Shown: piece after piece, positions 1-5,094 of the stretch | Position numbering within the stretch: position 1 is the first letter of the stretch | How the letters are laid out: every line of letters begins with the position of its first letter | Origin: Candidatus Omnitrophota bacterium | GTDB lineage: Bacteria > Omnitrophota > Gorgyraeia > Gygaellales > Profunditerraquicolaceae | Reading direction: 5' to 3' | Length of the DNA: 10,655 bases | NCBI GenBank assembly: GCA_028717985.1 | Contig: JAQUMS010000022.1 | Span: 1-10,655 of the forward strand | The notes under the pieces: model-generated | What the model was told of the DNA's origin: nothing | Database searches by the model: none | The model's input: only the letters and a program-made list of their open reading frames with translations | Program-made: the position numbers and the translations under genes

Positions 1-211
1 GAACATCAACGATTTTTTGCCTCGTTTTTTCTCCCCTGATGATCCGGATATCGTATTTTTTAACCTTAAAAAAATCAGCGAGAAGCTCAATAAGCTGTTT
101 ATTCGCGAGGCCGTCACATGCGGGCTTGGTCAGGTGGACTTTTAATCCGTCACCGGATTTCTCAACCATGGCCCTGCTTGATTTTGGGATTACTTTAACG
201 GAAACAACCAT
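1..211 (-). CDS. YggU/DUF167 family protein, C-terminus cut by the window edge
   Basis: The reading frame opens at an ATG at 211 and runs off position 1 without a stop, so 70 codons are visible. The translation begins MVVSVKVIPKSSRA and continues with LKVHLTKPACDGLANKQL and a segment ending RIIRGEKTRQKIVDV. This is the layout of the small DUF167 (UPF0235, E. coli YggU) family: a first strand with a K-x-x-P-x-(S/A) motif, then P-x-x-G-x-A-N before the helix, then a G-x-x-S/T-R-x-K strand. Family members are about 75-100 residues, so only the tail is missing. No biochemical function is established for the family. It starts 21 nt after the stop of the TtcA-like gene and probably ends the same transcript. 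No good Shine-Dalgarno sequence is visible. Confidence 0.85.
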   Translation of the reverse strand, partial: MVVSVKVIPKSSRAMVEKSGDGLKVHLTKPACDGLANKQLIELLADFFKVKKYDIRIIRGEKTRQKIVDV

Positions 212-232
212 TATAGGATTCGGGTAAAACGT

Positions 233-955
233 TTAAAAGATGTAATCTTTTTTTATCCGTTGCACACTTTTAAAAATATTTGTTTTTACTTCTGGACAGA
301 TCTTTTCAAGATCACGGATAATCCTGCCCATACGCGCCCGGTTGGAAACAGTCGCGTGAGGACATACACAATCATCCACAGGAAGTTTCTGCTCTCGTGC
401 GAATTTCTTAATCAATTTTTCTTCGACAGAAATCAACGGCCTGATAATAACGATCTTACCGCCAAACATTTCCTGCCGCGGGCACATGGCTGAAATTTCA
501 CCGTGAAAAAAAAGATTAAGAAGAAGCGTTTCCGCGGCATCGTCTTTATGGTGTCCCAAAGCGAGTTTTTTGTATCCCAGCCTCGCGACAGTTTTAAAAA
601 GCGCTTTACGCCTGTTCCAGGAGCACCAGAAACAATTGATTTTATTTCCCTGTTTATTTTCTTTCATCAAATCGATTTTTTCCACATAACAGGGAACACC
701 GATTTTTTTGCAGTATTTTTTAATAACTGACGCGTATGAGGTCGGATGACCGGAATCAACGTAAATAACCGCGAGTTTGTACGGGATCGGCACGAATTTT
801 CTTCGTTCTTGAAGAACGCGCAAAAGCGTAAGGCTGTCTTTTCCGCCGGATACCGCGACCGCAATCGTATCTCCTTCGGAAAGCATTTTAAAATCAAACA
901 TGGCTTTACCGACTCGCTTAGAGATATAAAATCCGGTTCCTTGAAGATCAGGCAT
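233..955 (-). CDS. ttcA: TtcA-like tRNA cytidine/uridine thiolase (PP-loop ATPase)
   Basis: The 240-residue protein is a PP-loop ATP pyrophosphatase of the TtcA/TtuA class, which adenylates a tRNA base and replaces its oxygen by sulfur using a 4Fe-4S cluster. The ATP-binding PP-loop is SGGKDS at residues 36-41. A C-x-x-C pair (C108, C111, followed by a basic stretch) and a late cysteine pair (C196, C198) match the three cluster ligands of TtcA. GHHKDDAAET at 134-143 is the conserved second ATP-site motif. The N-terminal and C-terminal zinc fingers of archaeal-type TtuA are absent, which favours TtcA (2-thiocytidine-32), though the exact target base cannot be read from sequence. The gene follows a membrane-protein gene by 32 nt and precedes the YggU gene by 21 nt. 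Its start lacks a clear ribosome binding site. Confidence 0.85.
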   Translation of the reverse strand: MPDLQGTGFYISKRVGKAMFDFKMLSEGDTIAVAVSGGKDSLTLLRVLQERRKFVPIPYKLAVIYVDSGHPTSYASVIKKYCKKIGVPCYVEKIDLMKENKQGNKINCFWCSWNRRKALFKTVARLGYKKLALGHHKDDAAETLLLNLFFHGEISAMCPRQEMFGGKIVIIRPLISVEEKLIKKFAREQKLPVDDCVCPHATVSNRARMGRIIRDLEKICPEVKTNIFKSVQRIKKDYIF

Positions 956-987
956 GAATAGATAGTAGTAGATTCAACCGAAAGGCG

Positions 988-1701
988 TTATAAATGAAAC
1001 GGCCTCAGCCGGAAAAAGCTCAGGACACTATTATTTGAAATAATATTATTGACATCCGCGATATATCCGTAAACAATCGGCTGTATGCCATACGTATTTT
1101 TTGAAATATTAAACCCCACGGGCTGCGTAACGGCATACGTAAAAATAAGGTACACCGCTCCGCAATAAAACAAATGGGAAAAAAGGAATGTACCGATCGC
1201 GCCGATAGAAGTCATGCCGAAATTACGGGCCAGAAGCCAGACATAAAATACTATCGCCAGAAAAGGCACCGCGATAAGGAATTTATCCAGGATACTTCCC
1301 ATAAGATCCGGCTGTATTTTGATCACAAGAAAATCCAGGACTTCCCACGCCCCCTTCGCGATAAGAGATAAAACAAAAAAAGCTATATTAAGAGAAAGAA
1401 GGAACACCCCATAACATTTAAAACGCAGGGTCTTTTCCCCGGTAAACATAAGCAGTGCCAGCCACAAACACCCCCAGGAAAGAATTAAATCGAAGACAAA
1501 CTGGATGGCTATATTTTCAAGAGACTGGGACGGGGATTCGGTTTGAGGGAATATCTGCGTGATCTGAGCGTAAACACTTGCTTTCTCCAATAATTTCCCC
1601 GAACCTGAAGACGAAGCAGCCTCCTGTTTCTGACATAAACCGATTCCTGTGCCAAACAACAACACACTGAAAATCCCCAGAATAACAGCAAAATTTTTCA
1701 T
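988..1701 (-). CDS. Unrecognised membrane protein with N-terminal signal and four predicted membrane helices
   Basis: I do not recognise the family. Numbering from the ATG at 1701 (237 residues): a signal peptide or first helix at about 4-23, a Ser/Gly/Gln-rich polar stretch at about 24-62, and hydrophobic segments at about 64-86, 95-115, 139-159 and 164-189. A polar tail of about 48 residues ends the protein. The Cys after the signal (GIGLCQ) does not fit a lipobox because the -1 residue is Leu, so a lipoprotein is unlikely. An ATG four codons upstream (1713) is also open, but the ATG at 1701 has GGAG six bases before it and gives a cleaner signal peptide. The gene follows the PilZ stop codon directly (an ATG at 1713 abuts the PilZ TAA), so the two are surely co-transcribed. 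A role with the PilZ protein at the membrane is possible but only inferred. Confidence 0.7.
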   Translation of the reverse strand: MKNFAVILGIFSVLLFGTGIGLCQKQEAASSSGSGKLLEKASVYAQITQIFPQTESPSQSLENIAIQFVFDLILSWGCLWLALLMFTGEKTLRFKCYGVFLLSLNIAFFVLSLIAKGAWEVLDFLVIKIQPDLMGSILDKFLIAVPFLAIVFYVWLLARNFGMTSIGAIGTFLFSHLFYCGAVYLIFTYAVTQPVGFNISKNTYGIQPIVYGYIADVNNIISNNSVLSFFRLRPFHL

Positions 1702-1707
1702 CTCATT

Positions 1708-1711
1708 CTCC
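1708..1711 (-). promoter_or_regulatory. Ribosome binding site deciding the membrane-protein start
   Basis: GGAG on the minus strand sits six bases before the ATG at 1701. It overlaps the alternative ATG at 1713, which has only a tight AAGG four bases before it. The spacing favours 1701. Confidence 0.5.
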
Positions 1712-1713
1712 AT

Positions 1714-2115
1714 TTACCCTTTTTTCACGCCCGCCAGAAAATTGGTAAGTTCCGATTTATCCCGCATTTCAACCGTTATGAAACAAATCCCCAGACGGTG
1801 TTCCTGATTTTCCGAGATCGAGTTGGAACGTACTTCCCCGGAAATAATCATTGGACCGTAAAAGTTAACTTTTCCGTCTTTTTCCACCCGGAACAATGTA
1901 AATTTAATAATCAGGTTAGTGCCTACGGGAATATCATATTTGGTCAAAAGCGCCATCCCCCCCTCACTGACATCCAAAGTCGTCGCTTCTATCTCCTGAT
2001 CACCTATCAGCATGCGCACGGTCATAGGCTCGTCAACACGATACACGACAGTAAGATTAAGCCTCAAACGTTGAAACCTTCTTCTATCATTCCCCGAATA
2101 CTGCCGATAGGTCAT
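1714..2115 (-). CDS. PilZ domain c-di-GMP-binding protein
   Basis: With the start at 2115 this is a 133-residue stand-alone PilZ protein. The two c-di-GMP-binding signatures are present: an arginine cluster DRRRFQRLRL near residue 10-19 (R-x-x-x-R type) and DVSEGG at about 48-53 (D/N-x-S-x-x-G). The rest is the usual beta-barrel ending in a short helix (SELTNFLAGVKKG). PilZ proteins report c-di-GMP levels to motility, secretion or envelope functions; no output domain is attached here, so it acts through a partner. Two in-frame upstream ATGs (2139 and 2136) exist, but the ATG at 2115 has a perfect GGAGG five bases before it. The gene leads a minus-strand unit (PilZ, membrane protein, TtcA-like, YggU) with its own promoter at 2176-2203. 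Confidence 0.87.
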   Translation of the reverse strand: MTYRQYSGNDRRRFQRLRLNLTVVYRVDEPMTVRMLIGDQEIEATTLDVSEGGMALLTKYDIPVGTNLIIKFTLFRVEKDGKVNFYGPMIISGEVRSNSISENQEHRLGICFITVEMRDKSELTNFLAGVKKG

Positions 2116-2120
2116 CATAT

Positions 2121-2125
2121 CCTCC
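2121..2125 (-). promoter_or_regulatory. Shine-Dalgarno GGAGG deciding the PilZ start
   Basis: GGAGG on the minus strand lies five bases before the ATG at 2115. It is too close (2 nt) to serve the adjacent ATG at 2118 and lies downstream of the ATGs at 2136 and 2139, so 2115 is the best start. Confidence 0.75.
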
Positions 2126-2175
2126 GATAGATACATCATCCCGGTAATTTACGCGCTTACAACAGGCAAAATATT

Positions 2176-2203
2176 ATTATACTCCAAAAAGAATTTTTCG
2201 CAA
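2176..2203 (-). promoter_or_regulatory. Sigma-70-type promoter for the PilZ operon
   Basis: Reading the minus strand there is TTGCGA (2203-2198), a 16-bp spacer, and a perfect TATAAT (2181-2176). It lies immediately after the stop codon of the radical SAM gene. The expected transcript start near 2168 would give a leader of about 50 nt before the GGAGG site. Confidence 0.65.
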
Positions 2204-2207
2204 TCCC

Positions 2208-3548
2208 TCAGCGGGAGAAAACCGACGCATGAACAGCGCGCGCTTCCATACACAGATAAACAAATGTTTTTTTACTTCTTTCGCGGATATCCGATAAGAT
2301 TCCCGAATACATTGTTATCCGGAGCGAATCCGGATACCTCATTTTTCCGTCAAACCCGAGTATCATTTCCTCGTCCAGGATTTTATTTTCAGGAAAACGG
2401 TTTTCCATTATTTTTTTCAGGACCCGGCTAAAACGCAAAGTTCCAAGGCTGATCCATTGAATAGCGCGGGAGTCAATCCTGTCAAATACATAGTTGATAA
2501 TCTCCCGATAATCCTTGCGCCATCCTTGATAATACATAATCGGATCCATATGGAACGCGACCTTATGACCGTGCCGGACGCACGCGGCGGCCGCCGATAT
2601 TCTTTCGCGCAAAGACGGCGTAAGCCATTCATTTTCACGAATAATATTCTGCGGGTTCAAAGACCAGGAAACAATAATATTTTTCCCCGGAGGACGGTTT
2701 ACGATATTCTCGATAGCAACGCTTTTCGTTTTAAACTCAAACACGATCTCCGGATGATGTTTTAAAGCCTCACTAATAATCTTTGAATACCCGGTATATG
2801 AATCAAACAGAAGAGAATCGGTAAACTCCCCGCTTCCCAGGCGGACATACGGGAACATGCCTCTGGCGGGTTTCAGGAGATTCGCATGTTTTAAAAAATC
2901 CTCAGGATTAGCGGGAAAGATTATACCCGGGACATTCTGATATTCCTGCAGGAAACAATATGAACACTCGTGCGTACAGCCAAAACCGATATTAAGAACA
3001 TTATACCCGCAGGATACCGCGCCGTGGGTGCAGGGACAGGGTTTAATGAAATCATAATTCTCCCTGGTAATAAAAATGTTTTCCCCCCGTTTATTATACG
3101 ATCGGATTGAATTACCGGGTAATTCGCATTGCAAAAACTTCTTTACCGACTCGATCTCAGAAAATGAAGCGTATGGGAATAATTCTTTGAACCGTCGGGC
3201 TAACGGGGAATTCCGGACGGAACGCTCCACAAAGATATGCTTGGGCCGGAAAGAACTGCTGTTCGAAAACCGTACCTTAAGAGACGGATCAACATCGAGT
3301 TTGGGGAGGTAAAAACACGATTTGCCGCCGGCCAAGGAATACGCGGAAGGATACCGCCGTTTCAATAATTCCTCTTTACAGGCATAAAAATCTTTACCGT
3401 GCGGATTAGAAATGACCGAGTGAAAAGGAATATGGTCCCGTTTTGCTATCTCATAAAGAAGGCGCGCGATTTCGCGTGTTTTATTGGTCCCAAAACCGGC
3501 AAAAACCGAATCAACGTAGGAATTAATTCTTTTAATACTTGGAAGCAT
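2208..3548 (-). CDS. SPL-like radical SAM protein (spore photoproduct lyase family)
   Basis: The 446-residue protein carries the radical SAM cluster motif C-x3-C-x2-C as CTHECSYCF (C191, C195, C198), which binds a 4Fe-4S cluster and S-adenosylmethionine. SPL-family signatures follow: SGEFTDSL (239-246), VSWSLNP (293-299) and FHMDPI with a downstream GW (332-343). It is longer than classic SplB (about 340 residues) because of about 100 N-terminal residues before the SPL-like segment starting near PKHIFVERSV. Extra cysteines C171, C173 and C180 precede the cluster. The hydrogen-donor cysteine of true spore photoproduct lyase (C141 in Bacillus, in a C-T-S-D context) aligns with the G-E-F-T-D segment, and no Cys occurs between C198 and C323. 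The function is therefore probably not classic spore DNA repair. The start overlaps the end of the phosphorylase-like gene by 17 nt; no Shine-Dalgarno is seen, which suits translational coupling. Confidence 0.82.
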   Translation of the reverse strand: MLPSIKRINSYVDSVFAGFGTNKTREIARLLYEIAKRDHIPFHSVISNPHGKDFYACKEELLKRRYPSAYSLAGGKSCFYLPKLDVDPSLKVRFSNSSSFRPKHIFVERSVRNSPLARRFKELFPYASFSEIESVKKFLQCELPGNSIRSYNKRGENIFITRENYDFIKPCPCTHGAVSCGYNVLNIGFGCTHECSYCFLQEYQNVPGIIFPANPEDFLKHANLLKPARGMFPYVRLGSGEFTDSLLFDSYTGYSKIISEALKHHPEIVFEFKTKSVAIENIVNRPPGKNIIVSWSLNPQNIIRENEWLTPSLRERISAAAACVRHGHKVAFHMDPIMYYQGWRKDYREIINYVFDRIDSRAIQWISLGTLRFSRVLKKIMENRFPENKILDEEMILGFDGKMRYPDSLRITMYSGILSDIRERSKKTFVYLCMEARAVHASVFSR

Positions 3549-4230
3549 TAATATAACCGCAAATCAATTCTGCGGCGAGTTTTTTAGCTGAATACACCTT
3601 CCGGATATCCTCCCCGGATAAAGGCGCGTAAAACGGTTTCACGCGAATACTATCAGAAACATATACGACTGCGACCGATCTCTTTCCGGCAGACGCCGCT
3701 GCTGAAAAGACCATCGAAGACTCCATATCAACACACCGGATTCCATTGGAACGGAAATACGGCAGGTATTCTTCCTCCAGAAGCACCGAATTAACCGTAG
3801 CACAATCTACAGCAGTAAAACCCGAACCGGCAAAAACCGAGAAATCTTTTAATAATTTCTTATCGGGGAAACACACTCCGGCTCTTTTTTTATCCTTCAG
3901 CATACATGTAAAACTTTCCAGATTACGGGACTTTTTAATCAAAAGTATTTCCCCAAATAAATCGCTTTCCACAGCTCCGCAACTGCCAAAAAGATAAATA
4001 TTCCTGCACGCGGTATTACGCAGTCCCAAAACACAATCTCCGGCCAACATATTCATTTTCGGAATGATAATACTGGCGTTTTTTATTTGAGTCACGCGGA
4101 ATAATACCCCCTTATGCTCAGAAAGAATACCGCACGAAGAAAACACCTGCGATTCATTCATCGGACTGATGATACAATGTTTTTTTATTGTATCAGGGGC
4201 AACTCCGTATAACCGTTCGAAAGGAATCAT
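3532..4230 (-). CDS. Nucleoside phosphorylase/nucleosidase-like protein (PNP_UDP family)
   Basis: The 232-residue protein has the outline of the PNP/UDP phosphorylase and MTA/SAH nucleosidase superfamily, enzymes that cleave the glycosidic bond of nucleosides. The supporting motifs are YLFGSCGAV (79-87, the ribose/phosphate glycine loop), CVDMESS (166-172, the ribose-contacting M-E in a D-M-E-(A/S) motif) and VVYVSDS (188-194, the catalytic Asp region). The nucleoside preferred cannot be read. Futalosine hydrolase, 5'-methylthioadenosine/SAH nucleosidase and the hopanoid-linked HpnG belong to the same fold; no feature decides among them. It overlaps the SPL-like gene by 17 nt, so the two are probably made together; SAH or 5'-deoxyadenosine cleanup for a radical SAM enzyme is one idea, but it is inference. 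The leader consists of heptamer repeats reaching to within 3 nt of the ATG, and no strong Shine-Dalgarno is seen. Confidence 0.72.
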   Translation of the reverse strand: MIPFERLYGVAPDTIKKHCIISPMNESQVFSSCGILSEHKGVLFRVTQIKNASIIIPKMNMLAGDCVLGLRNTACRNIYLFGSCGAVESDLFGEILLIKKSRNLESFTCMLKDKKRAGVCFPDKKLLKDFSVFAGSGFTAVDCATVNSVLLEEEYLPYFRSNGIRCVDMESSMVFSAAASAGKRSVAVVYVSDSIRVKPFYAPLSGEDIRKVYSAKKLAAELICGYINASKY

Positions 4231-4233
4231 AAT

Positions 4234-4315
4234 GGCTCTTGGCTCTTGGCTCTTGGCTCTTGGCTCTTGACTGTTCTTAGATTGTACTAAGAGCTAACAG
4301 CCAAGAACTAAGAGC
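4234..4315. repeat. Heptamer minisatellite with an inverted partner tract
   Basis: Five perfect tandem copies of GGCTCTT fill 4234-4268, followed by a decayed copy (GACTGTT) and CTTAG. After a 6-nt loop (ATTGTA, 4281-4286) comes the opposite orientation as degenerate heptamers CTAAGAG, CTAACAG, CCAAGAA, CTAAGAG (4287-4314). The two tracts can pair as a long imperfect hairpin: CTTAG with CTAAG at the loop, and TCTTGACTGTT with AACAGCCAAGA beyond a 4-nt bulge (AGCT). The tract occupies the whole spacer between the DoxX stop and the phosphorylase-like start. Copy-number change would alter that leader in 7-nt steps. Confidence 0.9.
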
Positions 4316-4329
4316 TTTAATAGTATCTT

Positions 4330-4725
4330 TTAATATTTATTAAACACACTGTATTTTCCGCCGCCCATCAGGATCAATGCCAGGCAAACAGAAACAATTA
4401 AAAAATTGTATTCAAACCCTCCCGACTGCATAAAAAATCCTTTTGCCAAATGCACTTTCAAAACAGCCACGATCATTAATACGGAAATAAGAGCGGCAGA
4501 AATCCTGGGAAAAATCCCCAAGATCAAACAAATGCCTCCTCCTAACTCCACGAAAATCATACAATAAGCCCAGAAAGAAACGGGTGAAAATCCAAGCATA
4601 GTTAAAAATTTTTCTACCCCCGCGATACCGGGGCCACCGAACCAACCAAACGCCTTTTGCAAACCATGCCCGGCAAAAATAATCCCAAGCCCACACCGCA
4701 ACACCACCAGCGCCCAATCCTTCAT
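4330..4725 (-). CDS. DoxX family membrane protein
   Basis: The 131-residue protein has four hydrophobic helices (about 6-22, 50-70, 75-93 and 107-123) and the DoxX/DoxD-like start: LRCGLGIIFAGHGLQKAFGW followed by a short loop with GGPG. FVELGGGICLILG and the third helix with PRISA also fit the family. Family length is about 120-150 residues, so this looks complete. DoxX proteins are inner-membrane proteins with varied or unknown roles; some are linked to quinones, thiosulfate or redox stress. The neighbouring NDH-2-like gene upstream is compatible with a respiratory link, but that is inference. The start at 4725 is firm: AAGGAG lies eight bases before the ATG. A perfect 12-bp hairpin (4740-4767) ends one base before that ribosome binding site. 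Confidence 0.85.
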   Translation of the reverse strand: MKDWALVVLRCGLGIIFAGHGLQKAFGWFGGPGIAGVEKFLTMLGFSPVSFWAYCMIFVELGGGICLILGIFPRISAALISVLMIVAVLKVHLAKGFFMQSGGFEYNFLIVSVCLALILMGGGKYSVFNKY

Positions 4726-4732
4726 AGCTCTT

Positions 4733-4738
4733 CTCCTT
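4733..4738 (-). promoter_or_regulatory. Shine-Dalgarno of the DoxX gene, next to a hairpin
   Basis: AAGGAG on the minus strand precedes the ATG at 4725 by seven bases. In the DoxX mRNA the hairpin 4767-4740 would end one base before it, so hairpin formation or extension could affect ribosome access. Confidence 0.75.
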
Positions 4739-4739
4739 A

Positions 4740-4767
4740 AAATTTCCCGACGCAGGTCGGGAAATTT
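4740..4767. repeat. Hairpin H0, perfect 12-bp stem
   Basis: AAATTTCCCGAC (4740-4751) pairs perfectly with GTCGGGAAATTT (4756-4767) across the 4-nt loop GCAG. It holds the same place relative to E-A as H1 and H2 hold to E-B and E-C. It lies just upstream of the DoxX ribosome binding site. Confidence 0.9.
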
Positions 4768-4769
4768 AA

Positions 4770-4825
4770 CCCCGAAAGCAACAAGTAGATTTGGAACAAA
4801 TCTACGCAGTGTATTGCTTTTGGGG
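4770..4825 (+). repeat. Structured element copy E-A
   Basis: Outer stem 4770-4781 with 4814-4825 (12 bp, one G-T wobble at 4774/4821). Internal loop CAA (4782-4784) opposite GCAGTGTA (4806-4813). Inner stem GTAGATTTG (4785-4793) with CAAATCTAC (4797-4805), 9 bp, loop GAA. Confidence 0.85.
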
Positions 4826-4831
4826 TATTCC

Positions 4832-4868
4832 TTAATGAACCCGCCAGCTTTTTAGGCGGGTGAATTAA
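4832..4868 (+). repeat. Hairpin H1 with tandem G-A mismatches
   Basis: TTAAT pairs with ATTAA (5 bp). Then 5'-GA-3' faces 5'-GA-3' (4837-4838 with 4862-4863), and ACCCGCC pairs with GGCGGGT (7 bp) around a 9-nt loop (4846-4854). It is identical to H2 at 4937-4973. Confidence 0.85.
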
Positions 4869-4925
4869 CTCCGGCAGTAACAAGCAAATTTCGTCAGGAA
4901 TTTGCGCCGTGATTTAATGCCGGAG
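4869..4925 (+). repeat. Structured element copy E-B
   Basis: Outer stem CTCCGGCAGTAA (4869-4880) with TTAATGCCGGAG (4914-4925), 12 positions with one G-A mismatch. Internal loop CAA (4881-4883) opposite GCCGTGAT (4906-4913). Inner stem GCAAATTTC (4884-4892) with GGAATTTGC (4897-4905), 9 bp with one T-G wobble, loop GTCA. Confidence 0.85.
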
Positions 4926-4936
4926 CAGTTTATTCT

Positions 4937-4973
4937 TTAATGAACCCGCCAGCTTTTTAGGCGGGTGAATTAA
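4937..4973 (+). repeat. Hairpin H2, identical copy of H1
   Basis: Same 37 bases as 4832-4868: a 5-bp AT stem, tandem G-A mismatches, a 7-bp GC stem and the 9-nt loop AGCTTTTTA. Confidence 0.85.
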
Positions 4974-5030
4974 CTCCGACAGTTACAAGTAGATTTCGCA
5001 AGAAATCTACGCCGTGATTAACTGTTGGAG
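4974..5030 (+). repeat. Structured element copy E-C
   Basis: Outer stem CTCCGACAGTTA (4974-4985) with TAACTGTTGGAG (5019-5030), 12 bp with one G-T wobble. Internal loop CAA (4986-4988) opposite GCCGTGAT (5011-5018). Inner stem GTAGATTTC (4989-4997) with GAAATCTAC (5002-5010), perfect 9 bp, loop GCAA (GNRA type). Confidence 0.87.
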
Positions 5031-5094
5031 TATTATTTTATGGAACGTGAGTGAACATAAAGTGTAGTCCGCCGGCAGGCAAGAATTAACACTT

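Larger units (their letters stand above)
4740..5030 (+). repeat. Alternating hairpin and internal-loop element array (three H-E units)
   Basis: This block fills most of the 369-bp gene-free stretch 4726-5094. It runs H0 (4740-4767), E-A (4770-4825), H1 (4832-4868), E-B (4869-4925), H2 (4937-4973), E-C (4974-5030). The segments 4826-4873 and 4931-4978 are a direct repeat with one mismatch in 48 bases, at a period of 105. Each E element abuts the preceding hairpin at TTAA followed by C(C/T)CCG. No open reading frame of note crosses it. Positions 5031-5094 hold only a weak possible stem (AAGTGT 5060-5065 with ACACTT 5089-5094) around a GC-rich GCCGGC centre, right after the NDH-2 stop. Confidence 0.9.

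Noticed and set aside
39..227. 62-codon plus-strand open frame
   Set aside because: It is antisense to the YggU-family gene and shows no family resemblance or ribosome site.
988..1701. Lipoprotein signal in the membrane protein
   Set aside because: The residue before the Cys is Leu, not Gly, Ala or Ser.
3532..4230. Hopanoid enzyme HpnG
   Set aside because: The nearby phytoene/squalene synthase makes it tempting, but they are far apart on opposite strands and no squalene-hopene cyclase or other hopanoid gene is present.
4832..4973. H1 and H2 as intrinsic terminators of the NDH-2-like gene
   Set aside because: In neither orientation does a T-rich tract follow the GC stem; the T run is in the loop.
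4770..5030. Integron attC sites (imperfect palindromes of about 57 nt)
   Set aside because: The RYYYAAC and GTTRRRY core sites are not present at the ends, no cassette genes lie between copies and no integrase is seen.
4740..5030. CRISPR array
   Set aside because: Only two copies of the 48-nt direct repeat exist, the intervening segments are themselves structured and related, and no cas genes are present.
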